Source: Verrucomicrobiales bacterium
Lineage (GTDB): Bacteria > Verrucomicrobiota > Verrucomicrobiia > Verrucomicrobiales > DEV007
Assembly (NCBI GenBank): GCA_016795385.1
Contig: JAEUHI010000063.1
Span: 1 to 62,185, forward strand
DNA length: 62,185 nt
Reading direction: 5' to 3'
The notes beneath the pieces are model-generated. The model saw only the letters and a program-made list of their open reading frames with translations. It did not search any database and was not told the origin of the DNA. A program made the translations under genes and the position numbers. Shown piece by piece: positions 1 through 9,100 of this stretch (positions are counted from its first letter, which is position 1; each line of letters opens with the position of its first letter).

Positions 1-76
1 CCGTCGATGCCACCGATTGGCACCATTCTGTTTTTACAATGGCAATACTTTCACGGCCATTATTCGGGATGTCGTG

Positions 77-211
77 ATGAAGCTCGATCTTTCCCCGGAC
101 GAAGCCCACATCATCCGCAGTCTCGCCGGCCACATCGTCGCCGGTGTCGCGACCGACGAGGAGGAGCGCGCCTTCCGGAAGTTCTGTGAAGGATTGGACC
201 ATGCGGATTAA
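77..211 (+). CDS. Small hypothetical protein (44 aa)
   Basis: A short acidic ORF starting MKLDLSPDEAHIIRSLAG. An upstream in-frame ATG at 17 would add 20 residues that do not look coded, so the ATG at 77 is preferred. It has no signal peptide or membrane segment, and I recognise no family. Its stop codon overlaps the stop codon of the converging DUF1592 gene. It may be a real short cytoplasmic protein or a chance ORF; it lies near the window edge, so its upstream context is missing. Confidence 0.4.
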   Translation: MKLDLSPDEAHIIRSLAGHIVAGVATDEEERAFRKFCEGLDHAD

Positions 212-2928
212 CGGCGGACGTGGGTGAACGGATAACTCTTCGCGATCTCGACGACGACCCGGCTGAACTTCCAGCCATCGGCCTCGGCGGCCTGCTGGAT
301 GCGGGCGACCTCGGGCATGTCGTGGATCCCGAGTTTCCGGGTGATCGCGTAGCTGAGGAGATGCTCGATGAAGCCGCGGGTGAACTCGTGCGGGTTCTCG
401 GCGAGGATGGCCTTGAATCCGGCAGGACCGTCAAAGGCCCGGCCCGACCACTCTCCTTTCGCATCGGCGTCGGGAGTCCATTGACCGACGGGATCGAATC
501 GCTCGAGGGCGAAGCCGGGGGGATCGAGGCGGATGTGGCAGGATTGGCACGCCGCTTGGTTGCGGTGCAGCTCGAACTTCTCCCGGATGCTCATCTGTTG
601 CGCGGCTTCCTTCGTGTCATTCTCGATCGCAAAGGCGACCTTGGGTTCGGTGGGCGGGCGGTTGAAGAGCGTCTCGAGGATCCACGCGCCGCGCTTTACC
701 GGACTGGTGCGGAAGGGCAGCGAAGTCACGATCAGGGGTGCGGACATCGTCGCGAAACCTCCGCGGTTCGCGTCGTCCAGCGTCACCCGCCGCCAGATCG
801 CGGCCCGGTCGTTCTTGACCCGGAGTTCGCGATTGGTGCCGGCCGGCGCGTCGGTGATGTCTTCCGATCCGGCGAGCGGAATCCCATAGAGCCGGGAAAG
901 CTGGCTGTTGAGCCAGGTGTAGTCGGCGGCGAGGAAATCGAGGATGGGGCGGTCCTCGATCTGGACCGTCTCGAACAACAGGAGGGCCTCGGCGAGGGCC
1001 GAGCCGTGGAGGGTGCCCTTGTTCTGCGGGCCGTAGTAGAAGCTCTTGAAGAGCTCCGGGTCGGGCTTGGCGCTCTGGAGCTGATCGAGCCGCAGCCATT
1101 GCACGGCGAAGGACTCGCTCAATTCGCGCGAGCGTGGGTCCTTGAGCATCCGGCGCGTCTGGGCCTCGAGCACCGCGGGGTCATGGAGCCTGCCCTCGCG
1201 GGCGAGAGCGAGGAGTTCCTCATCCGGCGTCGAAGCCCACAGGAACAAGGCGAGGCGCGTGGCCAGTTCGTGGTCCTCGAGCGGAGTGACCGGAGCGTCT
1301 CCCGGGGTGCCGTTGGCCTCGACGTAGAGTAAGGCCGGCGAGGCGAGCACGGCGGCGACGGCCTGACGCATCGCGTCCGCTTCGGAGGCACCGGCCGCCT
1401 GTACCTGATGAAAGAGCGTGCGAAAGGTGGCCCGTTCCTCGTCCGAAAGCGGACGGCGAAAGGCACGATCGGCGAAGGCGTTGAGGCGCTCAACTGGAGA
1501 GGCAGAAAGTAGTTTGGGCTTCAGCCCAAGTTCTGGCCGGGGAAGATTTGGGCTGAAGCCCAAGCTACTTTGGATCACCGCCAGATCATCGAGCAGCACG
1601 TAGTCGCCGGAAAACCCGCTGCCATCGACAACCAGCTTCTTCACCGCTTCACCCGGCGGCGCGCTGAACGAAACGAAGGTCGTGCCCGCCTCGCCCTCGG
1701 CCATGTCCCGCGATATCGTTTGCTCCGTGGCGTCGGTGAAGATCGCGGTCAGCTTCACGGTGCCGCTCTGTCCCCGGCGTCCCACGAGGCAAAAGCCGAG
1801 ATGCTCGACGCCTTCCTCGGCATCGTCGCTCTCGATGTCGAAGGTCAGCTCGAACACCTTCGCGCCTTTTTCTTTGTTTGTCAGGATCGCCGGAGCGGAG
1901 GTCGCCTTCGCGGTGGCGAAGGCGGCGATCCAAAGGTCGGCGTTCGGATTGATCGTCAGGCTGCGGTTGCCAAAGGCCGCCCGGATCAGTCCGCCCTTGC
2001 CCTCGATGGTCTGGTTCGCCACGGATTTGGGCACATCGAAAACGCCGCCGAGTCCCTGCGCATGAGCCTCGGCGAGGCGGCGGCGGAAATCGGCGAGCGG
2101 GATCGCATTGCCTCCGGCGTCCGGAATTGTTTCAATGTCAGGAGCAAAAGAAGTCAGGAGTTTGGGCTTCCGCCCAAGCTCCCCATCCTCCGCCTTTGGG
2201 CTGAAGCCCAAGCTACTTTCCTCCAAGCCGAGCAAGTCCGCGAAGACCCGGCTGCGCCTCGGCAACTCTGGCGCGTTCACGATCGTCAGTGCGGCGGCGA
2301 GGTAATTCTCCAGCAAGAGCGGCGAGAAGTCCTGGGTATCGCCGCGGTTCCGGTAGCCGTGCTCGGCGCGGTGGTCGCCCGGCAGACCGAGCTGCGGACA
2401 GAGCACGGGATACTTCGCTCCATACTCGCGCATCTCGACACGGATCTCGGCGGGCATCACGCCGGTGGCGGGCTGGAAGTAACTTTTGTCCCGCAGCGGG
2501 AGCCGCTCGGGAAAGGCGAAGATATCCATCTCCAGCCCGAAGAGGTCGCGGATGGCATTGTTGTATTCGAGGCGCGTCAACCGCCGCAGCACCGGCTTGC
2601 CTGGATCGCGCGCCTCCAACGCCGGGTCCGGTCGTGCCGCGATGTCCTCGATCCATGCCAGCAAGGCGGTGCGATCGGCGTCGGTCGGCTGCGCGTACTC
2701 TTTTGGCGGCGGCATCTGGTGCGACTCGATCTTTTCATGGACCGCCGCCCAGACTTCGCGGTCGGCCATCACGTCGTCTTCGGTGAGAAAGCGCGATAGG
2801 TCGAGCCCGCCTTTCTTCGCCAGGTCGTCGTGGCACTCGAGGCAGTAGGATTCCAGAAACGCCGGGAACTCCGCCGCCGATAACGGAGCGTGGAGGAGTG
2901 CCAGGAAAAGACCAATCGCGCGGATCAT
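208..2928 (-). CDS. DUF1592 domain-containing planctomycete-type cytochrome (PSCyt1) protein
   Basis: Exported protein of about 906 aa. The start at 2928 (MIRAIGLFLALLHAPLSA) gives a clear signal peptide; the ORF opens 14 codons earlier. A PSCyt1-type heme motif CLECH lies at residues 29-33. A DUF1587-like segment (RRLTRLEYNNAIRDLFGL) follows near 116, then DUF1595/1592/1588/1585-like regions, and a second heme motif CQSCH near 793. These families are typical of Planctomycetes and Verrucomicrobia and are thought to be periplasmic c-type cytochrome-like proteins of unknown reaction. A beta-rich insert (about 260-450) separates the early and late domains. Two palindromic repeats lie in frame at roughly residues 236-257 and 452-474, each adding a peptide containing SLGFSP and PKLL. 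It is last in a sigma factor/FecR/Asp-box/DUF1592 gene run. Confidence 0.85.
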   Translation of the reverse strand: MIRAIGLFLALLHAPLSAAEFPAFLESYCLECHDDLAKKGGLDLSRFLTEDDVMADREVWAAVHEKIESHQMPPPKEYAQPTDADRTALLAWIEDIAARPDPALEARDPGKPVLRRLTRLEYNNAIRDLFGLEMDIFAFPERLPLRDKSYFQPATGVMPAEIRVEMREYGAKYPVLCPQLGLPGDHRAEHGYRNRGDTQDFSPLLLENYLAAALTIVNAPELPRRSRVFADLLGLEESSLGFSPKAEDGELGRKPKLLTSFAPDIETIPDAGGNAIPLADFRRRLAEAHAQGLGGVFDVPKSVANQTIEGKGGLIRAAFGNRSLTINPNADLWIAAFATAKATSAPAILTNKEKGAKVFELTFDIESDDAEEGVEHLGFCLVGRRGQSGTVKLTAIFTDATEQTISRDMAEGEAGTTFVSFSAPPGEAVKKLVVDGSGFSGDYVLLDDLAVIQSSLGFSPNLPRPELGLKPKLLSASPVERLNAFADRAFRRPLSDEERATFRTLFHQVQAAGASEADAMRQAVAAVLASPALLYVEANGTPGDAPVTPLEDHELATRLALFLWASTPDEELLALAREGRLHDPAVLEAQTRRMLKDPRSRELSESFAVQWLRLDQLQSAKPDPELFKSFYYGPQNKGTLHGSALAEALLLFETVQIEDRPILDFLAADYTWLNSQLSRLYGIPLAGSEDITDAPAGTNRELRVKNDRAAIWRRVTLDDANRGGFATMSAPLIVTSLPFRTSPVKRGAWILETLFNRPPTEPKVAFAIENDTKEAAQQMSIREKFELHRNQAACQSCHIRLDPPGFALERFDPVGQWTPDADAKGEWSGRAFDGPAGFKAILAENPHEFTRGFIEHLLSYAITRKLGIHDMPEVARIQQAAEADGWKFSRVVVEIAKSYPFTHVRR
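1506..1571. repeat. REP-like paired palindrome inside the DUF1592 gene (family 1, copy A)
   Basis: Two arms in inverted orientation. The left arm is AAAGTAGTTT followed by hairpin GGGCTTCAGCCC (1506-1530). The right arm is the reverse complement of AAAGTAGCTT plus the same hairpin (1547-1571). A 16-bp spacer separates them. In the gene's reading frame both arms are open and add about 22 residues. The layout (short GTAG foot plus hairpin, paired head to head) matches REP doublets (BIMEs) of RAYT systems. Confidence 0.85.
2157..2219. repeat. REP-like paired palindrome inside the DUF1592 gene (family 1, copy B)
   Basis: Second in-frame copy. The right arm (2192-2219) is the reverse complement of AAAGTAGCTT plus hairpin GGGCTTCAGCCC. 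The left arm is degenerate, with foot GGAGTTT and hairpin GGGCTTCCGCCC carrying one loop-proximal change. It is read in the same frame as copy A and so encodes a very similar peptide (ESSLGFSPK, then GRKPKLL). Confidence 0.8.
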
Positions 2929-2994
2929 GCGTTTCCGAGGGCGACGATCCGGGAGCGGATTTCCTGACATCCACCCGCCGACATCTGGTATCTC

Positions 2995-4128
2995 TCACGG
3001 AGCGACCAACCCGAAGGCTCCATCACGAAGGCCCTGCGCCCCACCCTTGACCTCTTCCGGCTCGTAGCGGTGGACCTCTTCCCAGGTCTCGCCGCGATCG
3101 CCGCTGCGGAGGATGTGGGTGCGCTGGGGATGGATGCTGATGAGGGTGCCCTGGTCGCTCGCGATGATTTGTCCCTCCGGGACTGCGGTCGGGAGATCGC
3201 GCCAGGTTTTTCCATCGGCACTGGCCCGGCTCATCTTGCCGCAGAGCCAGAACTCGTCGCCGACCACGCTGAGCACGGCGCGTTTCGTGCCCGTGGGAAA
3301 AGGCCCCGCCCAGGTTTCACCCGCGTCGCCGCTCGTCCAGGTGTTGGCGGCATCCTGGTCGGTCAAAAGGAGGAGATCACCTTTCGCCACGAGGGCTCCC
3401 CGGCCCGTCGAGGCCTCGAGACCTTTCGGCGCGAGCCATTTCCAGGTCTTGCCGAGATCGTCGCTGGCGAAGAGGTGACCGAACCGCGGCCCTTCCTTGC
3501 CGCGATTGTCACCAAGGGCAAGGAAACGCCCGCTTGCGTCGCCGCAGTAAACGGGATCGAGGTGGTGGGTCTGGAACTTCCCTCGCGGATCGTCCTTGAA
3601 GGCTCCCCACATGCCGAAACCGTGAAAGGTTTTCCCGCCGTCGGAGGTAGCGGCCATCGTCATGTAACCAGTGCCCACAACGGTACCTTTGCCCGCGGCG
3701 AGTCCCCAGGTTCCGGGCATGACGCGCGGATTGCCCTTGGCCTCGGGAAGCACCGTCGCGCCGCTGGTGAGGTGACGCCAATTCACGCCATCATCGGAGG
3801 CCAGCCAGCTCGTCGGCGCGCCCCAGCCGAAGGCCACGACAAAAAGGCCGTCGCCATAAGTCATCGTGCGGGTGGACCAGACGCCATGATCGGCTGCCGG
3901 ATAGCCAAAGAAGGCCTGCGTCCAGGTCTTGCCATCGTCCTTCGACAGAAGGATGCGCCCACCGTGGCCGACGACGACGAAGGCGGGGACTTTCGGGTTC
4001 GACGTGAAGTCACCGCCGAGAGCGATCTCTTCGCGGCGTTTTTCACCGGCGGCGACGGCCTCGGTAGATTCGGCGGCGAAGGCGGAACCGGAGGCAAGGA
4101 GCAGCAGGGGAAAGAGCGGGCATTTCAT
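2995..4128 (-). CDS. Exported Asp-box (BNR-repeat) beta-propeller protein
   Basis: About 377 aa. The start at 4128 (MKCPLFPLLLLASGSAFA) gives a signal peptide; the 25 upstream codons run into a palindromic repeat and are not expected to be coding. At least six Asp-box motifs are visible at regular spacing: KDDGKTW, SDDGVNW, TSDGGKTF, SDDLGKTW, SGDAGETW and SGDRGETW. These mark the turns of beta-propeller blades in sialidase/Vps10-like folds. No sialidase catalytic arginine set could be verified, so enzymatic activity is not claimed. It lies between FecR and the DUF1592 gene on the same strand and is probably co-transcribed with them. Confidence 0.75.
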   Translation of the reverse strand: MKCPLFPLLLLASGSAFAAESTEAVAAGEKRREEIALGGDFTSNPKVPAFVVVGHGGRILLSKDDGKTWTQAFFGYPAADHGVWSTRTMTYGDGLFVVAFGWGAPTSWLASDDGVNWRHLTSGATVLPEAKGNPRVMPGTWGLAAGKGTVVGTGYMTMAATSDGGKTFHGFGMWGAFKDDPRGKFQTHHLDPVYCGDASGRFLALGDNRGKEGPRFGHLFASDDLGKTWKWLAPKGLEASTGRGALVAKGDLLLLTDQDAANTWTSGDAGETWAGPFPTGTKRAVLSVVGDEFWLCGKMSRASADGKTWRDLPTAVPEGQIIASDQGTLISIHPQRTHILRSGDRGETWEEVHRYEPEEVKGGAQGLRDGAFGLVAP

Positions 4129-4143
4129 GGATGGAGGGGTTGA

Positions 4144-4212
4144 TGTTTCCGCCCAAGCTGGCGGCAGGAAAACGGCGAGACATGATTTTGGGCTGAAGCC
4201 CAATCTACTTTT
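4144..4212. repeat. REP-like palindrome at the end of the FecR gene (family 1, copy C)
   Basis: One good arm at 4186-4212: the reverse complement of AAAAGTAGAT plus hairpin TGGGCTTCAGCCCA. The other arm is worn (TTTCCGCCCAAGC near 4146). Read on the minus strand, the foot AAAGTAG supplies the TAG stop codon of the FecR gene. It sits in the gap before the Asp-box gene. Confidence 0.7.
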
Positions 4213-5467
4213 CGATCAGTTCAAATCGGGCGACGGCGAGCTTCCGGTCCTCGCGGTAGCTGCTGACGATGGCCGAGGTGATGACATTGCCCGCCGCGGT
4301 CGGGTGGCGTTGACGCAGTTGGGTGCGCGAATCGATCGGCTCGAAGCGGGCGATCGGAATGGCGATCTCGCACCAGCCGTCGGCATCGGGCTGCAATTCG
4401 TCGGCTCCGATCTTGCATTCGAAATTGCCGCCGAAGCCTCCGCCGGTCCGGTGGGTGAGGAGCATGAACTGGAGCGACCCCGGCTCCTCCTGCCGCAGGC
4501 GGTAACGGATCACGCTGGACCCGGTCGCGAGCAGGCGCAGCGGCTCTTCGAGCAGCGCGGTGCGGACGGAAACGCCGTAGTGCGTGGTGACCCGGCCGTC
4601 GTCCTGCTTCTTCGCCACGTAGGGGCTCGCATGCATGGCACCGTCCTTGGCAAAACCACGCCAATCCCGGGGCGGCGTGGTCGTGGTGAAATCGAAGCTC
4701 CAATTCGTGAGCGGCTCCGGCGTGGAGGCCGCATCGAGGGCACTGCCCGCGTCGAGCGAGGCAACGGCGCTGCGGTTGGCCGGCACGTTGATCTCACTGC
4801 CGTCGGCGAGGCGCTTCAGTTTCACGAGACCTTCGTTGACTTTCAGCACCGTGTCCTCGGGTCGGGCGGTGAGATCGAAGGCCGTGCCCACGACCTCGGC
4901 CTCCGCGCTCGGCGTGCGGACGAGCATGGGACGACCCGCGGGCTGCGGTTTCACCTCCGCGGAAAGCGTGCCGCGGGAAAGGGCGAGGATTTTCCGACCG
5001 TCTTCCGAGAAGGTCAGCTCGGTCTCGCCGTGCAGGGTGATGAGCGTGCCATCGCCGAAGCGGAACTGGGCCGAGCTCGTCTCTCCCACCGTCGCGATCG
5101 TGCCGGCGGGCAGGCGGTCCTGCGGGGCGATGGGCGAGCCGTCGCTCCAGGTCACCGTGCCGGTGTTTTCGACGAGTGTCAGGACCGCGGGCTGGCGGTT
5201 GGAAAGAAAAAGCACCGCGCTCGCCGCCAGCACCGCCAGGGAGGCCGCCAAGGTCAGCCACGAAGTCCGCCCGCTCTTTTTCGGTCGCTCGACTGCGGCA
5301 ACAGGTTCGCTCCTTGCTAGATCCCCGAACGCCACCGCCTGCTCGGCGATCGCGCGGAGATGCTCGCGCAATTCACCATCCTCGCGCAGATGCTGCTGGA
5401 ATACCGCCATCTCTTCCGAGGTGAGCGTTCCATCGAGGTAGCCTTGCGTGAGGAGATCGTCGTTCAT
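4205..5467 (-). CDS. FecR domain-containing anti-sigma/sensor-like protein
   Basis: 420 aa. The N-terminus (MNDDLLTQGYLDGTLTSEEM) is a short cytoplasmic anti-sigma-like segment. One membrane helix follows at about 69-89, then a FecR domain at about 98-230 containing GTVTWSDGS, SSAQFRFGDGTLITL and VVGTAFDL. The C-terminal part (about 250-420) looks like a periplasmic beta-sandwich, perhaps carbohydrate-binding; that is inference. It lies directly downstream of an ECF sigma factor, the usual partner arrangement for sensing envelope or extracellular cues. The space before the start codon holds a palindromic repeat rather than a recognisable Shine-Dalgarno. The stop codon also lies inside a repeat. 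Confidence 0.85.
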   Translation of the reverse strand: MNDDLLTQGYLDGTLTSEEMAVFQQHLREDGELREHLRAIAEQAVAFGDLARSEPVAAVERPKKSGRTSWLTLAASLAVLAASAVLFLSNRQPAVLTLVENTGTVTWSDGSPIAPQDRLPAGTIATVGETSSAQFRFGDGTLITLHGETELTFSEDGRKILALSRGTLSAEVKPQPAGRPMLVRTPSAEAEVVGTAFDLTARPEDTVLKVNEGLVKLKRLADGSEINVPANRSAVASLDAGSALDAASTPEPLTNWSFDFTTTTPPRDWRGFAKDGAMHASPYVAKKQDDGRVTTHYGVSVRTALLEEPLRLLATGSSVIRYRLRQEEPGSLQFMLLTHRTGGGFGGNFECKIGADELQPDADGWCEIAIPIARFEPIDSRTQLRQRHPTAAGNVITSAIVSSYREDRKLAVARFELIEK

Positions 5468-5474
5468 GGAAATG

Positions 5475-5531
5475 AAAAGTAGCTTGGGCTTCAGCCCAAA
5501 TCCGAGCTTGGGCTGAAGCCCAAACTACTTT
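5475..5531. repeat. REP-like paired palindrome at the sigma/FecR junction (family 1, copy D)
   Basis: Compact doublet. The left arm is AAAAGTAGCTT plus hairpin GGGCTTCAGCCC. The right arm is the inverse, ending CTACTTT, with a spacer of about 6 bp. It overlaps the 3' end of the sigma factor gene and ends about 8 bp from the FecR start codon. The sigma reading frame runs through the first arm met on the minus strand and stops at the TGA formed within GGGCTGA of the second arm. Confidence 0.85.
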
Positions 5532-6036
5532 GTTGGAGGCGCGCGTCGACGCACTGCCGCAATTGCCGGTGCAGGCGCGAGAGCCGCTGGTAAACCGCGT
5601 CGACCTTGGCACCGACACGGTCCGCCACCTCGTCGCAGGAGTGGCCTTCGAAATAACGCAGGTGCAGGAGTTGCCGAGATTGCTCCGGCACCGAGGCGAG
5701 GCATTCTCGCAGCGCCTCCATGCGGCGTCCCTCCGGCTGCGGATGGGCCGACCACTCCCCGCTGATGAGATCGAGCACCTCCGGCTCCAGGCCGAGCGTC
5801 TCCGGCCTGCGCTTGCGCAGCCAGTCGATCGCCTCGCGCTTGATCGAGACCATCGCCCACGAGAGCAGCGCGCCCTCGTGCTCGAAGGAGACGTTTTTCG
5901 TCACCGACTTCAGCGCCACGTTCTGGAAGAGGTCCTCTGCCGCCGCCGCGTCGCGCACGATCAGCCACGCCGCCCCGCTGAGCCGCGGGCGCGCCTCGAA
6001 GAGGTGTCTCAGGATGGTTTCGTGGTCGAGGGGCAT
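5491..6036 (-). CDS. ECF-type RNA polymerase sigma factor (PVC type)
   Basis: 181 aa. Region 2 is recognisable (AAAAEDLFQNVALKSV, then LLSWAMVSIKREAIDWLRKR), as is region 4 with its helix-turn-helix (LPSVP-like ASVPEQSRQLLHLRYFEG, then SCDEVADRVGAKVDAVYQRL). This is the Rhodopirellula/Verrucomicrobium style of ECF sigma factor. The last 12 residues (SSLGFSPSSDLG) and the stop codon come from an inserted palindromic repeat; the native protein probably ended near DARLQQ. The FecR gene follows 23 bp downstream, so the two are likely co-transcribed and FecR is the probable regulator. Confidence 0.9.
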   Translation of the reverse strand: MPLDHETILRHLFEARPRLSGAAWLIVRDAAAAEDLFQNVALKSVTKNVSFEHEGALLSWAMVSIKREAIDWLRKRRPETLGLEPEVLDLISGEWSAHPQPEGRRMEALRECLASVPEQSRQLLHLRYFEGHSCDEVADRVGAKVDAVYQRLSRLHRQLRQCVDARLQQSSLGFSPSSDLG

Positions 6037-6163
6037 GACCGGAAGACAACGTGCGGATCATCCGATTCCTGACACGGCGGACGTTCCATCCGCGTCGGGT
6101 CGGGAAGGAGGGAGGCGGCTGTTGGTGTCAGGCTGCATCACCCTTGTCCCTCGCGAAAGGGCC

Positions 6164-9100
6164 TCACGGGTTTCTCAGCACGCGGAGCCGGGCGAACTTC
6201 GCGGGGTTCCCTGGACCGGGCGCGAGATCAAAGGTCAGGGGCAGGGCCAGGTCCGAGGGGGCATGGGTGGCCACTGCCGTCCAGGAGCCGGGGCTGAGGG
6301 TGGTGGAAGTCTCGATGACATAGGTCAGATCCCCGCCATACGGCGCCCCACGTTTCACAAAGGTCAGGAGGGTGCCGTTCATCGAGCCGCGTTCGCCGCC
6401 ATCGGCCAGGGCGTATTCGATGAGGTTGGGGATGCCGTCGTGGTCGTCATCGTCGGCGGGATCGCCGGTGATGGGCGGCACCTGGCTGGCGGCCCAGGCG
6501 CTGTAGTCGTTCTCCGGTCCCACGCGGAGGATGCCGTTGCCGAGGAAGAAGGCGCTCTTGTGGTCCGCCGTGGAGGACAGCGAGCCGTAGGTGCCGTCGG
6601 ACATGGAGACGCCATCGAGGTAAAGAGCGCCGACCCTGTCCGTTCCGGTGAAATCCAGATGCAGCACGGCACCGGCGTCGATGCGGACGGCGGCCGAGTC
6701 GTCGATGCGGGCCGCGCCGGTGAGGCGCAGGGTGCCGGTCTGGACACGGGTGTCTCCGGTGTAGCTGTTGGCTCCGGAGAGAGTGACGACGCTGGTGCCG
6801 CCGGCGCTGGCAACGGTGACGCCGCCGCTGCCGAGCTGGATTGCTCCGCTGACGAGCAGACCGGGCTGGGTGTTGCCGATGGTGGTGAGGGTGAGGTTGC
6901 GGTTGGTGCCCGTGATGGAGTTGCTGATGGTGCCAGTGTTGAAAGTCTTGGAAATGGTCGTGTCGTCCGCGAGAGTGATGGGTCCGGTGACGGTGGCATT
7001 GCGCCAGAGATTCAAGGCCCCGAGACCGCCGGTGCCCGCACCGCTGAGGATGAGCGCGTTGTCCAGCGGGCTCGCGGTGAAGCCTTGGCTGAAGTTGAAG
7101 GTGGCCCCCGAGGACACCGTGATGAGGCCGTTCATGTTCGCCAGCGACTGGATGCCGGGGTTGGGCGTGACGTTGTCGTTGGAGAGCGTGCCCTGCTGGA
7201 CCTGGATATCGCCCGAGAGGGTGTTGGAGGCTCCGCCGCCGCTGATGTTGAGAGCGCCCGCACCCGTTTTGACGAGTTGACCTGCTCCGTTGACGGCACC
7301 GCTGAGCGTCAGGTTCTGGCCATTGGTGTCGAGCGTCCCGGTGATGCCCGTGGCGATGGAGAGCGCGTTGGCCACGTTAAAAGCGCCGCCCGCGCGCAGG
7401 GTGGAGGCTCCGGTGATGGACAGCGCACCCGTGCCGAGCGACGCCGCATTTCCCAGCACCAGGGTCCCTGCGGCCAAGGTGGTGCCGCCGGTGTAGTCGT
7501 TGGCCGAGGCCAGGGTCAGGGTGCCCGCGTTGAGTTTGGTCAAGCTGCCTCCGCTGCTGGAGAGATTGGCGGCAAAGGTCACCTCCCGGCTGGCGCTGAC
7601 ACTGAAACGATATTGCTGGTTCGGTGCGGTGCTGAACAGGGGTGAATAATCCGCGGCGGGGCTTTGGTTGAACTGGAGCGTGCCGCCGTTGAACTCGAGG
7701 GTGCCTCCGACCGCGTCCGCCGCGGTGGTGGCGATCACCAGGCTGCCGGATTGCAGGGTCAAGCGGCTGATGCGGGAGAGGGAGGTGCTGTTGAGCTGGA
7801 GGTTGCCGGCGGAAAGGGTCACGGGGCCGCTGATCGGGTTGGTGCTGTTGTTGAGCAGCAGGTTGCCCGCGCCGGTTTTGGTGAAGCCGTTGAGGCCACC
7901 GAGGGGTGCGGTGATGCTGGCGAACTTCCCGGCGGCAAGGGCATTGACGGTAATCGTGGGATTGGCTCCCGCGAGGTGGAGACTGCCTCCGGTGCCGGCG
8001 GCCAATGTCCAGCCCGCGGCCGTGGCGGTCGCGGTATCGGCGAAAACGAGACCGCCCATGACGCGGACTCCATCGAGCGTGACGCTGGCATCGGCCGTGG
8101 GATTCAGCGTGCTGAAATCCGCCGTAAAGCCCGCGCCGCCCGCGACCACACCGGGAGGACCACCGGCCCAGTTCCCCGTGACCGGCCAGGAGCCGCCGGA
8201 GGCATTGGTCCAGGTGCCGTTGGTGGCGGGACCGGACGCGGCGGCGACCACGGTCACCGTGGCGATCGCGGAGGTGGCACCGCTCTGAGCGGTAACGGTG
8301 AAGGGGCCGCCGATGCTCTGGGCCTGGAACAAGCCGTCCGCGCTGATGGTGCCGCCGCCGGTGACGCTCCAGGTCGGAGCAAAGGCCACCGGATTGCCGG
8401 ATCCATCAAAGGCCTCCGCCGTGAATGGCACCGCGAATCCCACGGGCAATTCGATGTGATAGGGCCGGATCACGGCCACCGCGCCGCCGCCCGACCAGGG
8501 TTCGTTGGCGGTGAAGTCGATGCCAAAGGCATTGAGCTCGGTGAGCGATACCGGATTGCCGAACCGCGGAGCGAAGGTGAGCCCGTCCTTGAAAGCGGTG
8601 ACCGTGACATTGCCAGGGGCGAGACCGGACAGTTGATAGGAGCCGTCCGACCCGGTCCAGGCATTCACGCCGCCGCCGCGCACCAGGACGCCATCCACCG
8701 GGCGTCCGGCATGGGTGACGCGCCCGTGGATCCTGCCCGTGTTGGCCGGACTCCCGACTTGGATCGTGGCGCTGGCGGTGGCCTTGCCGCCTTTCATGTC
8801 GGAGACCTCCACCCGCACGGTGTAGAATCCCGCGGTGTTCCAGAGCTTGGCGCGCGTGGCCAGGTTCAACTGTCCGGACTGCACGGTATTGTCCCCCACA
8901 TCCCAGTGATAAACGAGGGTGTCGCCGTTGGGATCGGTGGCATTGACGGAAAAGTTCACCAATTCCCCCGTGGCGGGCGTCGTTTTGCTGACGGTGAAGT
9001 TCTGGATTTGTGGCGCGGTGTTGGTGCCCTGGGTGCCGATGTTCACCACCACGTCGATCCACTCGTTGGGATTGCTGCCGCCCTTGGCGATGGGGGTGAA

